This document shows positions 7,366-19,210 of a stretch of 20,432 nucleotides of DNA, in pieces. This stretch comes from Priapulus caudatus (Eukaryota; Priapulida; Priapulimorpha; Priapulimorphida; Priapulidae). Location of the stretch: positions 26,715 through 47,146 of the forward strand of contig NW_014578991.1 of assembly GCF_000485595.1 (NCBI RefSeq), given 5' to 3'. Made by a program: the position numbers and the translations under genes. The first letter of the stretch is position 1, and every line of letters starts with the position of its first letter. The notes below the pieces were generated by a model that was given only the letters and a program-made list of their open reading frames with translations, had not been told where the DNA came from and did no database searches.

Positions 7366-7881
7366 TGTAGTAGCCACGTCCAGCCCTACGACTGTGTTCA
7401 CGTCAACCTTAATGCATATTTCTCTTCCGCCTCTCTAACTCAAACCCTAATTGACTACGCGACGCAAACTGGTATGCTTACACATCTTGGGAGAGAATGG
7501 TCTGTCCCACATACCAAAATCCACCACTGCCCCTGACCTTAGTTTTGACGCTCACCGTCGTACTTAAATTTCCTCTCGGCCTCCTAGGGTAACCAGATTG
7601 CAATATACTTGCACATCTCTGAGGCACACGAGTCTTGTCTAACAAACCTTTGTCTTTCTGACTTATTTAACTTTACTCTGCCTTCTACGTCCTTAGCAGG
7701 ATATTTCATTCATACTAGATCACGGGGGTAGCATTGGTACGGGTTTAGGTATAGTATGTTGTGTTAGTATGTAGTATGTTTGTAGTTAAGACTGGTCTAT
7801 ACGTGTGGCGAAGAAGTGGGTTTCTGCGACGTGAAACAGTCCGTATGGCTGGAGAGTGCTACATTACGTGGCTACTACGTA
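7366..7881. mobile_element. Possible MITE with TGTAGTAGCCACGT ends
   Basis: The left end (7366-7404) and right end (about 7827-7881) are reverse complements over TGTAGTAGCCACGT, then CCAGCC-TACG-ACTGT and TTCACGTC. The right arm has 13 extra bases between the first two blocks. The roughly 516-base interior has no coding sequence I recognise. No target duplication was identified, so element status is likely but not proven. Confidence 0.55.
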
Positions 7882-8939
7882 GCACGCAAGTAATTTTGGC
7901 TAGTTTAGTTGATGGAATGTGATGGATATTTCCGTGCTGAAATATGAGGTACATAGATTAGTCTCCAAGGAATTGAAGATCAGAATAAAAAAAAAGAATG
8001 TTATATTTTACATCAGCATCACTCTTTATTATATATGCTGTGCTAGTGTTGGGTTGTGCATTGAAAAAATGTATCATGACAAAGCCATTGAATAACATGA
8101 AGGTGATGTCATGAATTGTAATAAATCCATCGGTCGTCATTAGTTCCCAATTTTCGTTTTGATTTCACTCTAGACTGATATGAAGATTGCCGTCATGTAT
8201 CATCATCACACCCCATAAGGATGATGTGTAAGAGCCTCTGCAAGAGTCCTTCTCCATTATTGTTGTTGATTTTTTCAGTGGCAGTCCTCTGCATATCATG
8301 CCCTCTTAAGGTGTTGATGTTTTTTTCAGTGCTGTTCATCTTTCTTCAATTGCCTCTTCAATGTGCGTGTGATATGGACGGCGTGAAACGACTCCCCGTG
8401 TGCGATGTCTCTTGGCGTTAGTCATTAGTAGTCCTCCTGTACTTTCCAAATGTGAAAGCCTGCATTAGCGAATTATTTTTCACTCACGACATACTACAAT
8501 TATGTACCTGTGGTTTGTCCTATAGTGCTCCCGCATCATGTCAACTCATACACTCTCCTGACACTGCATGCAAGTTTCGCAGAGTGTTGCTGCTACTGTA
8601 TACCAAAAACGTCATAGATGTCATAATTAAATCATGTCCACAAGAGTGAACCACTCCATTCTCAGACGTAACAGTGACTTAAAGCATCTTAGAGAAATTA
8701 ATTGCTTAAACTCCCAAAAATTCTAAACAACACAAATTTTAACGTAGCAGTTGCAAAGCATACAGCTAATATGTCTTTACAATATAAATTGTATTTGTCA
8801 GTTTATCTATATGAAAGTTGTGGCTCACTGTCGGCAGTATCTAAGAAACAAGGTTGGGCGCGGAAGCAGAAGGCTTACCTGACGGCCAAGGGTGTTGATT
8901 GAATTGGATAAAACTCACTGGAAACGAAAACAAGAGCAC
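7882..8939. other. Intergenic; no gene recognised
   Basis: Short open frames occur on both strands (for example 8221-8421 and 8702-8902, plus strand). The end of the latter, AVSKKQGWARKQKAYLTAKG, looks less AT-biased than its surroundings and could be a terminal exon, but I recognise no family. Confidence 0.35.
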
Positions 8940-9600
8940 CCGTCCATTCGCCGCGTCGCCTTCCCCTCGTTGTCCTCTCTCATTGCTTGCTCTTTCGCTC
9001 TCTCTCTTTGCTCTCTCTTCCCTTGCGCGCACTCTCCGGTCTTTCTCTCTCTTTTTCCTCTATCGCGCACGCCTCTGACCGTCGCTCTCTGATCGTGCAC
9101 ACTACTCCTCATTTCATCGTTCTCGTCATTCCATCTGCGCCAGATCTCTTTCATCGTCTCTTTGGCTCTTTCGTTCGAGAGACGTTTGTGAAAAACAACG
9201 CTCTTCGTCATCTTGCTCGCTCAACTCACTCTCCCTCGTTTGTCTCTCGCTCTTTCTTTGTCTTTGTTCCTTTTTTCTCTTCTTCTCTTTCTCGTCTCGC
9301 TCTCGCCTCTTCTTCTCTTCTCTCGTCTCCCTCTCTCATTTCTCTTCGCCGGCGCTCTCACTCTTTTTCGCGCGGCTCTCTCTCTTTCTCTCTTCCCTCT
9401 CACTCTATCGCACATCTCTCTCTCTCTCTGCTCTACTCGCACTTTCCCAGCTCCTCGGTCCTGGTCTCTCTTCTTCTCTCTCCTCTCTCTCCCTCTCTCA
9501 TTCTCTCTCTCTCTCGAGGCGCTCGTTCCTCTCTCTCACTCTCTTTCCCTCGCCTCTCTCAATTTCTCTCTGTGTCTCGAGGCGGATCGCAGCTGCGCGA
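8940..9600. repeat. Polypyrimidine (CTCTCT-rich) tract about 650 bp
   Basis: The plus strand is strongly enriched in T and C, with recurring CTCTCT, CTTTC and TCGCTC blocks; the minus strand is a GAGA-rich purine tract. Open frames through it (8987-9625 plus, Ser/Leu-rich; 8915-9442 minus, Arg/Glu-rich) are products of the bias and are not annotated as genes. Such tracts can form triplex DNA and bind GAGA factors. Confidence 0.85.
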
Positions 9601-9639
9601 GGAAAAGCGCTGTGCGGCGCACTGATGTGTCATATAAGA

Positions 9640-10700
9640 ATGTCTGATTGTACTAGTTAGACTGACATTTGTGCTGATGGTCGTTCTAACCCTACAAGAC
9701 CGTTTCGTGAGGCTAGCAAGAGGTAGACGTTTTAATATAACTTCACATAAAATGTTTATGATTCTCATAATGTGTCCAATTTCGGGTTAGGGGCATTCCG
9801 CAGAGCCGCATGTTTTAACTATGTTAAACTTGGTGTTCCCACCGCAGCGGGCCTGCGATCGGTAGAAAATTGATGAAAAATTGGCTCTAAAAAGCTGCTT
9901 GTCGGCGGACAGAACTAAACATCTACTTCTCCTCTGTGGAAATGGACAAGTACGGAACAAATTGATAGCCCTTAAGTTCTCGCGAGCACTGGGATGGTAT
10001 CAGGAACCGTTCTCGAAGAAATGTTCATTGGGATCAATCGTTATAAAAGTTGCCACAGATGGCGCGACGTTTGAATGTCTTAAGATTAAAGGATGGAAGC
10101 TACGCATGGTAGCAGAATGTTGTACAGCGTTTTGGCAGTAAAGATAGAGACAGGGGGAACTCCGGACATTTGATACCCAAGCATCGGTTCGGGCGATGAA
10201 CTCAGAAGCCATTAGCTACTAACTTAAGAAACATCCCGTAATGCAGAATGGCGCAGAGGACAGTACGCGCGACGACAAAAACACATTAACTTTAAAAGAA
10301 TGCCGGAGGGCTGTAACAAACAAAACGGCATTAAGCGGACAATGGCCACGATGTACAACACTCCGGCGCCGTACAGTGGACGGGCGTCGCGACCGGTCAT
10401 TGTGGTCCTAGTCGTGCCACAAAACTAGGAAAGTCTGTTTTAGGTCGCCGACAAACGCGCGTACGGTTTAAAGAGAGAGTTTTGAGCAGAAACGGAGAGA
10501 TCTCCTACTTACAATCTTGGTATGTGTATTCACTGATACTACTCGTGTTTAGAATAAAACCTGATAGTTGTTTACCGTTTACATCTACTATCTACGTCTA
10601 CTGTCTACGAACGTATCATCAACACTACAAAACATCAACGTATAACTATGGCATGAGTTTTCTTCTTTAGGTTACACAGCTAAACCCATATAAATTCGAT
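9640..10700. other. Intergenic; no gene recognised
   Basis: The segment contains TATAAAAG (10042-10049) followed by CCACAGATGGCGC (10053-10065), and CpG-containing sequence from 10250 to 10480. The 86-codon open frame at 9881-10141 (plus) matches no family I know. Confidence 0.35.
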
Positions 10701-10704
10701 TTGC

Positions 10705-11385
10705 CTGTGTTTCTCGTATCTGCTCCATCTAAATTATTTGCGCCCCGATCTGTCAATACCAATTTTTATCCCAAACCCACGTCCTCGTGTTTATTGCTGT
10801 TACCTTGCTAACTTTCCTCTGTATTCATCATAGTCATACTCGATCACAAACATCAAATTACGCAAATAAGGTAACAGTGTATACGTTTGTTTTATTAATC
10901 ATCAGTGTCAAACATATAAGGTTATGTACAAATGGTATTAGTCACATCTTTAGACACAATTAATGATTGAATTAGTAGACATATAATATGAATAAATACG
11001 CATGTGGTCGAAATTATTATTACGCCGTTATTTCAAATGTTAATTATGTGTTAAATGGTTACACACTTTATTATTTTGATATGAATCAAACATCGAACAT
11101 TGTTGTGCATTTCTCGCATCTCGCTATCTCATTTGCTCTGGCTCTCTCCTTCCTCGCCACTCTGTCAGTAGAATCTTCATTCCAAAACACGTCCTCGTTT
11201 TTATGTTCAATTCTGCCCTACTTCCCTCTATATCCGTTCATATATCATAAACTCGATGACAACATTCAAATTGAAGTAATAATACAGGGCTATACGCTTG
11301 TGTTTATTAGAACATTGTCAAAATATGGTTATACACAAATGGATTAGTTAGATTTTAGACAAAAGTTACACATTTGTTTTAATGC
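10705..11385 (+). repeat. Diverged tandem duplication, about 400-bp offset
   Basis: The segment 10712-10970 and the segment 11112-11375 share the same order of blocks: TTTCTCG(C/T)ATCT, AAACNCACGTCCTCGT, a CTCGATNAC/ACA(A)CAT(T)CAAATT block, ATACG(T)TTGT(G)TTTATTA, TGTCAAA(C)ATAT and TTAT(G/A)CA(A)CAAATGG, then a T/AGACA block. Divergence is high. Neither copy has a convincing coding frame. It lies downstream of the leftward zinc-finger gene. Confidence 0.65.
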
Positions 11386-11640
11386 TCACACATTGGGCTC
11401 CTCATTAAAAACACAACCATTACTGTCAGTGTTATACTTAGCGGTTCAGAGCTTTCACAAGCCAATTCGTTAGTTCAGCCTCCACTCTGGCAGAAGCTGT
11501 AGCAGTCGAGTTGTTATTTCGTTGGGATTCCAACATACCCCCAGATCGATAGTTGTGCGGGTGCGCTCGCGTGTTCGGCAGCAGCCTAAGCTGCTCTTAC
11601 ATGTGGTCTCAGGTGTCGAGATGTCCTTTCTGCTTAAATC

Positions 11641-13405
11641 TCATGTGCGATCATAGGGTTCTTCAGAGCAAAAGAACGTACTTTTAATGTTACATTGAAT
11701 GCATTGTTTCCTCTTGGTGCGTTCTCTATGGTGTCTCTTCACATGATTCAGACATGCAAAGGCCCGGTCACACAGATCCAAACTTATATGGTACTCGCCA
11801 GTTGTGAAGTTCATCGTGTGTGTCTTCATTATGACCCGGACTGTGAGAGAAGGTAGCATCACACAGATCGCACTTATATGGTTTCTGCTCCCGTGCTGCG
11901 TTCTCATGTGTGTCTTCAATATTACCCAAAGCTCGCAGGCAGCCATCAACACATTCGCCCTTTAGTACGGTTCTTCTCCTGTGTGAGTTCTCATGTGTGT
12001 GCTTCACACTACCTCCGACATGAGAAAGCAGCCATCACACAGATCGCACTTTATATGGTTTTCTCTCCTCGGTGTGCGTTCTCATGTGTGTCTTCACATT
12101 TACTCAGAGTGGAGGATGCGGCTTCACACTGAACGCAACTTAACGGTTTCTCATCGAGTGTGAGTTTCTCATGTGTATCTTCACATGATTCAGACAAGCG
12201 AAGGCAGATTCACACAGATTCGCACTTATAGGGTTTCTCTCCTGTGTGGAGTTCTACATGTGTAATCTTTCATATTACCGCCTGTGAACAGGTGGCTTCA
12301 CAACAGATCGCACTGTAACGGTTTCTCTCTTGTATGAGTTCTATAGTGTGCTTTCACATGATCTCGTACATGAGAAGGTAGCATCACACAGATCGCACTT
12401 ATATGGTTCTCGCCCGTTGTTGAGTTTTATGTGTGTCCTCATATTACCCGCGAATGTGAGAAGGAGGCTCACACATGATCGCACTTATACGGTTTTTCTC
12501 TCGTGTGAGTTCTCATGTGTTTCTTTAAATAGTCGTCTTGAGAGGTAGCATCACACAGATTGCAGCTTATAGCGGTTCTCTCCCGTGTGAAGTTCCTCAT
12601 GGTGTATCTTCGCATCACCTGATTGTGAGAAGGTAGCTTCACACAGATCGCAATTATATGGTTTCTCTCCGTGTGAGTTCTCATGTGTTATCTTCACAAC
12701 ACCTAATAGTTGAAAAAGTAGCATCACACGATCGCACTTGATACGTTCTCTCCGCCGTGTGAGTTCTCATGTGTCTCTACACATCATCTCGATTGTAAGA
12801 AGGCAAGCATCACACAGCATCGCACTTATACGGTTTTTTCTGCTGTATGAGTTATCTATGTGTGTCTTTAGACTACTTGACCTTAGAGAAGGCAGCACAT
12901 CAACAACCGATTCACACTTATACGGTTTTTCTCCCGCGTGTAATTCTCATGTGCATCTTCCCATGACTCGTATTTGAGAAGTAGGCATCACACAGTATCG
13001 CACTTATATGGTTTCTCTCCGTATGAGTTCTCAGGTGTTTCTTCTATATTACTCTGAAAGTGGAGAATGCGGCTTCACCACACGTCTCGCACTTAATACG
13101 GTTTCTCCCAGTGTGGTGTTCTCATATGTATCTTCACATGACTCGTATTTTGAGAAAGTAGCATCACCACGCTCGCACATTATATGGTTTCTCTCCCGTA
13201 TGAGTTCTCGATGTGTGTCTTCATATTACCCTTGAGTGGAGAATGCGGCTTCACACACCTTTCACACTTTACAGTTTTTTCTCGCAGTGTGAGTTCTCAA
13301 GTGTGTTATCTTCACGACCTACTCAGTTTGGAAAAGACAAGTGATCACACAGTTTTGCAGCTCATATGGTTTTCGCCCGGAATTAATTCTCACCGTATTC
13401 CATCG
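11641..13405 (-). CDS. C2H2 zinc-finger array protein, about 20 fingers, many frameshifts
   Basis: C2H2 fingers bind DNA, usually one finger per three bases, and act in the nucleus. About 20 successive HxxxH/linker blocks occur between 11720 and 13390. Clear pieces include KPYKCDLCDATFSHS, CNLCDATSQDDYLKKHMRTH, HMRTHTREKPYKCD and CDRAFACLNHVKRH. The consensus finger is close to CDLCDATFSxxxxLKxHMRTHTGEKPYK. Spacing between neighbouring linkers is 82-91 bases, mean about 87, instead of 84, so single-base insertions dominate and no frame stays open for more than about two fingers. The array ends leftward with a degenerate CIQCN finger near 11690. No KRAB, BTB or ZAD domain is visible upstream. 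The gene may be intact but badly sequenced, or a pseudogene; its start was not located. Confidence 0.8.
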
Positions 13406-15110
13406 TGCTCAGGGAAAGCTGCCACGTCTGGTCAATCAGAACGTTCAAGTATTACCCTGTCCGGCGCTCAAAGTTACGTCCTCGTATTTTTGGCTTCGGA
13501 GACGGCCTCGTACACTAAACAGCTCGTAGAATTAACGTCCTATCTAGGTTCTCCTCAAATTGCTAAAGAAAATACAAATAACTCTGTGATTGAAAGCCGC
13601 GTTAGACAGGGGTAGAAATTAACTTTTGAACGCCCGTGAGTCAACCCCTTCTCCATTCTCATACCCTATACCCTCAAAAAAAGGGAATCCGCAGTCTGGG
13701 GTCAAAATTAAAGATATTAACAATAATGCATTGTGCTTATTTTTAAGATTCATGTGGTTGCACGTTTGCCAATTGGACATTTCTGAAAAAATACGTAATT
13801 TCGCGAGGCCTGTGCTCTGGAACGAATCATTCGTATGGCAGCATTTTCAGGGAACAGGACTTTAATATAAAGTAAAGATAATGGAAGTACACAAGAATGT
13901 GTTTCAAACTAACAGATCATATATTCGCCAGTCAAATAACATACACACGCACAGAGCCCCATACGTACACCGTAAGTAGCGCAGGGCTATTCTGGTGTCG
14001 GGTGTTTCTGAACTGATAAATTCATTTGATTGCATAGGCAAAGACGTCTATACATACGTTCATTTGCTAACCGCAAAAACAACCACTTCAAACTAGTGTA
14101 ATAAAATCCGATTAGATGGGCGGGCCCGACTATCTAAGGCAGTCGTTGCATCGGACAGCAAAATCATGTAGCTAATGGGCAGCTGTCAGTGTGATGAACG
14201 AATTGCAAAAAGCGCAGGGAGCGAATAATTTATCATATTACTTACTGATACATAACGTTGCGTTCTAATGGTGTCAGGTAATACAATTAAACCCTTGCGA
14301 GGCACATAACCTGGCTCGTTACAAATAGTCAATGTTTTGATACAACCAGAGCAAAAGAGCAGTCGTGCAAGTATTACAATTTACAGCAATACGGATAGAA
14401 ATATCCCTAACTAATTCAGTACACGGTAGGCCGTGATTAGTGGCACGAATAAGCTTAATGAACGACACACTTGCGTCTATATTGTTGCAGAAAATTGTGA
14501 ATGAGAAAATTAAGTCTGGAAATCCGGCAAGGGCCTCACTGCTGGGTAATTATTTGAGTGCTAGTGACTGTATTCCAACTATTACATAATGTGCATAGCA
14601 GAATCTTATATATAAGTTATGTCATTATCTCGCTAAGTAGCATTGTTCAAGTAAGAGTTATGTGTGGAATTTCACTTGTAAAATGGGACCTTTCCACACC
14701 CACAGGTAGCTCGCCAACGCAGTTGAGAAGAAACAAATCCAGTGTTTAACCCTCTCTTAAGGGTCAAAAGGTTATCCGACACTTACTCTTCGCATGTCAG
14801 CTGTAAAGTAACATTTCATGGTCCTTTAATAAAGCCAATAAAATGTATGGTCACTGCTAAACACAAAAAGTTTTTCAATGCGCTCCGTCAGACCATGTTC
14901 AAAAAAATTCTAAAATTGCGCCTGTGCCCCATTGAATTTTGCGTCTGTGACTGCCAATTTTGGGCACAGTGATGGCTTTTTCCTACATGCATGCTATACA
15001 CCGACTATCACGAGCCTAGGTCGAGCCGTTAGATTTGTGCCGCAATTACTGCAATTTCCTCCTATATCCTTAAGTTAAGGAGGGAATGTCTCCCCTTCTT
15101 TTACACACTC
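13406..15110. other. Intergenic or 5' region of the zinc-finger gene
   Basis: A possible minus-strand acceptor (TTGTATTTTCTTTAG) lies near 13565-13580, upstream of the fingers, so part of 13405-13565 could be coding. I could not confirm a frame there. The rest is AT-rich and without recognised genes or repeats. Confidence 0.35.
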
Positions 15111-15271
15111 TTGACCTTTGACTTGAGCCCCCCAGCTTGCGACATCCAACTCGTTTGAGGATCCCCCCCGACATCCCCAATATCGTGACCGTACATCAAG
15201 CGGTTAAGATTGTGCCCAACTGTTGACGCACGGACGGACGCAGCGACGGACGCACGGCACGGACGGACGCC
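15111..15271. repeat. Dispersed-repeat fragment ending in ACGG tetranucleotide cluster
   Basis: TTGACCTTTGACTTGAGCCC is followed by a C-rich stretch and then CTGTTGACGCACGGACGGAC, with the ACGG-type cluster at 15226-15271. This composition is familiar from high-copy repeats of marine invertebrates; the family name is unknown to me. The minus-strand open frame here is low complexity. Confidence 0.5.
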
Positions 15272-15299
15272 ACGTTCATGCGATTCTACAAGCTGCATC

Positions 15300-17404
15300 T
15301 GACTATGTCAGATCAGCTAATAAAATATCCAGTCGCCAAACACTTTGACATGCCACCCTTTTATTGAATGTCCTGAAGTTTGATACTATGGAATTATTAT
15401 ATAGTTTTTAGCGAAGACTACATCTGTATACGATACACAAGTACATATACGACGCAATACCTTTTTAAATCTGTTTCGGCCCTTCAATATCGTTTTTACC
15501 GTGAGTTTCCTTGGACGTCAGAGTGTCGCAAGCAGCAATGTAGGAGCCCAGTCCAGTATGTGAGGCGGTCAGACAGGTCAGTGTGGTTTCCCTACAAAAA
15601 AACAACCAACTTTATATACTACATGAGATATCCCCGACTTAGGAAACAGTTCGGTTCCGAGCGATCGTTCGTAAGGTCGAACATATGTATATACGTATAC
15701 AGTAGTGTAAGTAGTGTAGTATCAGGGTTAGATAGTAACACATTTTAGTTTAATTAGTCCACCATTAATAGTAAAGAACAAGTGCCACATGACGACAGTG
15801 CTCATCTGAGGTCTGCTAGCTATTCTACTGTAGCTGGCCTTTGTATTCTGAAACTGTAAAAGGTTGAAAGTCTGTTTCCACATCGCTAAACGGCGGCTAC
15901 GACCGCATCGAAAACTGTTTAGACATAGGTATTAACACCAAAAACTAAACCGCTAAACTGTGACTGCATCCTACTTCACTACTGCTCGACTGTCTTATCG
16001 TGTCATAATGTATTCAATAGGCTATTATTGCCGCGAGTTAGCGCATGCAAGTGTAATCAATAAATCGAAAGATGGCATCGCCCTTCGTTAGCGTTGGTGA
16101 TCAATCAAGAAAGTAGAGTATAACCTAATTTCATTGAGTTGCTGAAATCACGAGGCTCCACAATCCAAGTATGATCAGGACAGCGACTAATTTCGCTTCA
16201 GCTGTTGAGTAAGAACATCTAATAGCACATACTGCAGGTTGCCAGCTGTGGCATGTTTGATTAGAAGAGAGAAAGCTGCCAGCTTAACCTTTCGCGCCGG
16301 ATCCATTGAGTCCCACCATCAGTGGAGTTGACCCGGCCCTGGATAGGCTGTCCCCGCCCACTCGCCGGGACTGCAGGCGACAACTGTGTGGGTTTTTCTG
16401 CCACTACAATTTTTCGGAATCTTGATCTGGTCCACCCAACGACAAGAAGGGGGATCTCCCTGTCTGGTCGGATGCACCCGTAAGCTTCCACCTGCGCTCC
16501 CCCGGCATTTTTGTGGGTGCTATTCAAATATCAAGAGTAGATAAATAACAAGAGTGAGACAACCGATTCCCTGCATTTTAACCGATTTTTCTCATCAAAA
16601 TTTACCACCAATAAAGAAGCAAGTGTATACGTTTCTCAGCTTATTATGACGCACTAATCTTGCAGTTGCGTTGCACGCCATGCTTAGGTTTAAAAATTAA
16701 AACTATTTTAGCATTTAAACTCATAGTTAGAATGCTTGTTTTTTATGGTTGAATCCAGCATTTTTTTAAATACGCTGCGCTGTAAAATATCTGAACTACT
16801 TCACCCACGGAAGAATAATGTGTATGAATCTAGAGAAATTGAGCTCCAGCTGATTTGTAGCTTTTCGCACATGTGTTTTCATACAACCGTTAATTATGCA
16901 TTTGCAGGCAAACGCATGTGTTTACACCTTACTTTATCATGACCATCTTATGTGCTGGAAGGCGAGAGTTAACGTCGTTATCACTCGCCTTTGTTAGCCA
17001 AAACTAAACTTCTCGGGGAGATAACGTACGGAGACGCATCCCTGAACACGCCTTCTTCAACTAGCTGTGTGTGCGAATTTTCGGCTTTGCAATCGACACA
17101 CGACGGTAAATGAAACGTGAAAACTCATGTCGTGCACAGTACGATTTCTGTCAAAACGAAGGAAGCTAACGCGGTTTGTAATAGCTACCGGAAGATAGAA
17201 TAAGGAGCTGAAGTGAAAAAAGAAGCCCCCGTGTTTGTATACATTTGTATTTTTATCACATCGGAACGTCGTACGACAAACTGTAAGCAGAAGGCAGAGA
17301 ATATAACAGAAAATACAAGAAGCAGTTATTAAAAACAACAATTATTATATTAACACGTGGTAGGATTATCCTCTACCGAGGTCCCTAAGCTAACAACTAT
17401 ACAC
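15300..17404. other. Intergenic; no confident gene
   Basis: The longest open frame (15380-15748, plus, 122 codons) is rich in Tyr, Arg and Ser and has no recognisable domain. The remainder is AT-rich. Confidence 0.35.
16280..16515 (-). other. GC-rich island, possible transposon fragment
   Basis: This segment is clearly more GC-rich than its surroundings. It has an 88-codon minus-strand frame (16261-16527) containing IRPDREIPLLVVGWTRSR. It reads like part of a dispersed element, for instance the 5' region of a retroelement, but no motif proves it. Confidence 0.25.
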
Positions 17405-17417
17405 GATAGTGCCCACT

Positions 17418-17448
<31 letters not shown>
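17405..17448. repeat. Small hairpin followed by (AT)14
   Basis: GATAGTG-CC-CACTATC (17405-17420) is a perfect 7-bp stem with a two-base loop and runs directly into fourteen AT units (17421-17448). Confidence 0.9.
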
Positions 17449-17451
<3 letters not shown>

Positions 17452-19112
17452 ACGATTTTACGGTCTAGTTGTGACCGACGAATGAAAGGTTCGACCACTG
17501 ATTGTAGTATAGGTGTCACAAAGAATAGGCAAGCACGTAAACCAGAACAAGCTGATAAAATGGTTCACGCCGGGAATAGGCCCGGGCTTTTATTCGGCCT
17601 TAGTCAAGCAGACTATAGGTGAACTAAAAGATGGTGACAAAATCCCACACAGCGTTGTCGCGCTGGGGTAGGCAGAATATACAGCGGATGAACTGAACAG
17701 CTAAACAGTACTACTAACACCCTGTAGTGAGTTGCTTGCCTGTGCAGGGGTTAACTAGATACTGGTTATGCTTACGGTGATCCCGTGAAGATGAGGCGCT
17801 CCCGCTCGTGCTGCAGTGCTGGCTTGACCGTCTCGGTCGCTCCGAGATCGGATACTACTGCCTTTACTGAGAGCAGAGCCAGCATTTATACAACAAGCTC
17901 AGGCGGGGGTAAGGGCTTCTTACCTGCCCATCATGCCTGCACGAAGGAGACGCGTGATGCAAAGTCATGTTTTATGTCACGCAAACATCACATGACAAGC
18001 CACAACATCACCCCACAGGTTTCCTTATACAACCGGTAGAATCACGTGATCGCTGTCAAGCCACCACAGGATGGCTGTACATTGACGGCTGGGATGCTGA
18101 GACACCGCGACAGGACGATAGGATCGGGGATATGAGGCATATGGCAGCGAAAGTTCGTTGCACTCCGCCTTTTCTCTCTTAGGACTCTTGCGCGGCCAGA
18201 GTCTATCCTTGGGTGACAGGCTAACGAACATTCGATGCCCTGACACCAGGCAGCGGCATCAACTATCTGCGGGTGCTTACCGAAGCAAGGGTCCGAGTAT
18301 CTGGCCATACCAGATGCCTTACCGGTATACGGCTTCATAGGGAGCGATGTGGAGTCCCTTGCACATCTACTACCCGAAACTATGGCAGTGCCGCGACAAT
18401 GGATACCTCCTGGAGTCGGCGTGGCCCGTAAGCACTAATACTCCCAGGTACTCACTGCCGCTGCTGCTAATAAATGCATTATAAGTAGAACTGTAATAAC
18501 AGAGATTTTCGTGTTTCGCTAAACACTTCACGCGAACAATAGGAGCGGCGGATATTACATAGGGCGGGGATGCTAGTACATCGTTTCTCTACTACTGTTA
18601 TCTCTCGCTGGATATCTTAACTGATGTTAATGCGGTATGAAACGCAAGAAGGGATTCGCCTATTTTACAATAAACCCTGTGGCAACGCCACGCGATACTG
18701 TTCTTCTCATTCTATACTCACAATTCATAAATGAGTGACAGGCCCGTTCAGCGCGCAAATCTACCATGCAGTGTGTCGTCGTCCTCGACGCTACATACGG
18801 GAGAATAGTCGTAAATCTCTACGTATATACGCCTATGGAAAGATGCAGCAGCAGGCGCGCATAGTTTAGTATGAGGTTATCTGGACGTCTCGCGTCACAG
18901 TACAGGTGCAGCTACCTGTCACAGATGTAGCATTACTTTAACTATGCGTGATGCTACACTGCATAGGCGCGAAGCCATTTCGCACTGAGAATCCGAGCTC
19001 GAAGTCGCAAGGGCTACTTTCGCTTACATCCTCTTTTTAATTCTATCGTGCGTCAGTGACCACTCGCACAAAGTAGAAAGCTAGTTCGCTGATAGGTTTC
19101 TGCCCCGTCTCG

Positions 19113-19210
19113 TGGTGAACGGGACTTTCGAACTCCTAGCGGAAACCCCTGCTGTCTACTAGAGGTCGCGAGTTCGAGTTTTGTTTTTTTTATTTTTTTT
19201 TTTATTTTTG
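19113..19210 (+). repeat. Possible tRNA-like SINE head followed by T-rich tract
   Basis: TGGTGAACGGG (19113-19123) fits the A-box pattern TRGYNNANNGG, and GAGGTCGCGAGTTCGAGTT (19162-19180) resembles a tRNA T-arm with a weak B box. A T-rich tract with Pol III terminator potential follows to about 19210. The A-to-B distance of 58 is longer than in a plain tRNA. Confidence 0.3.

Noticed and set aside
8987-9625. 212-codon Ser/Leu-rich open frame
   Set aside because: It is produced by the CT-rich tract, which lacks stop-forming bases. No domain, signal or splice context supports it.
9881-10141. 86-codon plus-strand open frame
   Set aside because: I recognise no family, and the length is within chance expectation.
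15380-15748. 122-codon plus-strand open frame
   Set aside because: It has no recognisable domain, an unusual composition and no splice or promoter context; one such frame is expected in 20 kb.
17465-17500. tRNA or SINE head with B-box GGTTCGACC
   Set aside because: No A box occurs at an acceptable distance and no cloverleaf can be drawn, so the nine-base match is likely chance.
18025-18340. Overlapping open frames on both strands
   Set aside because: Four frames of 60-98 codons overlap, as expected when GC content lowers stop frequency. None shows a known motif.
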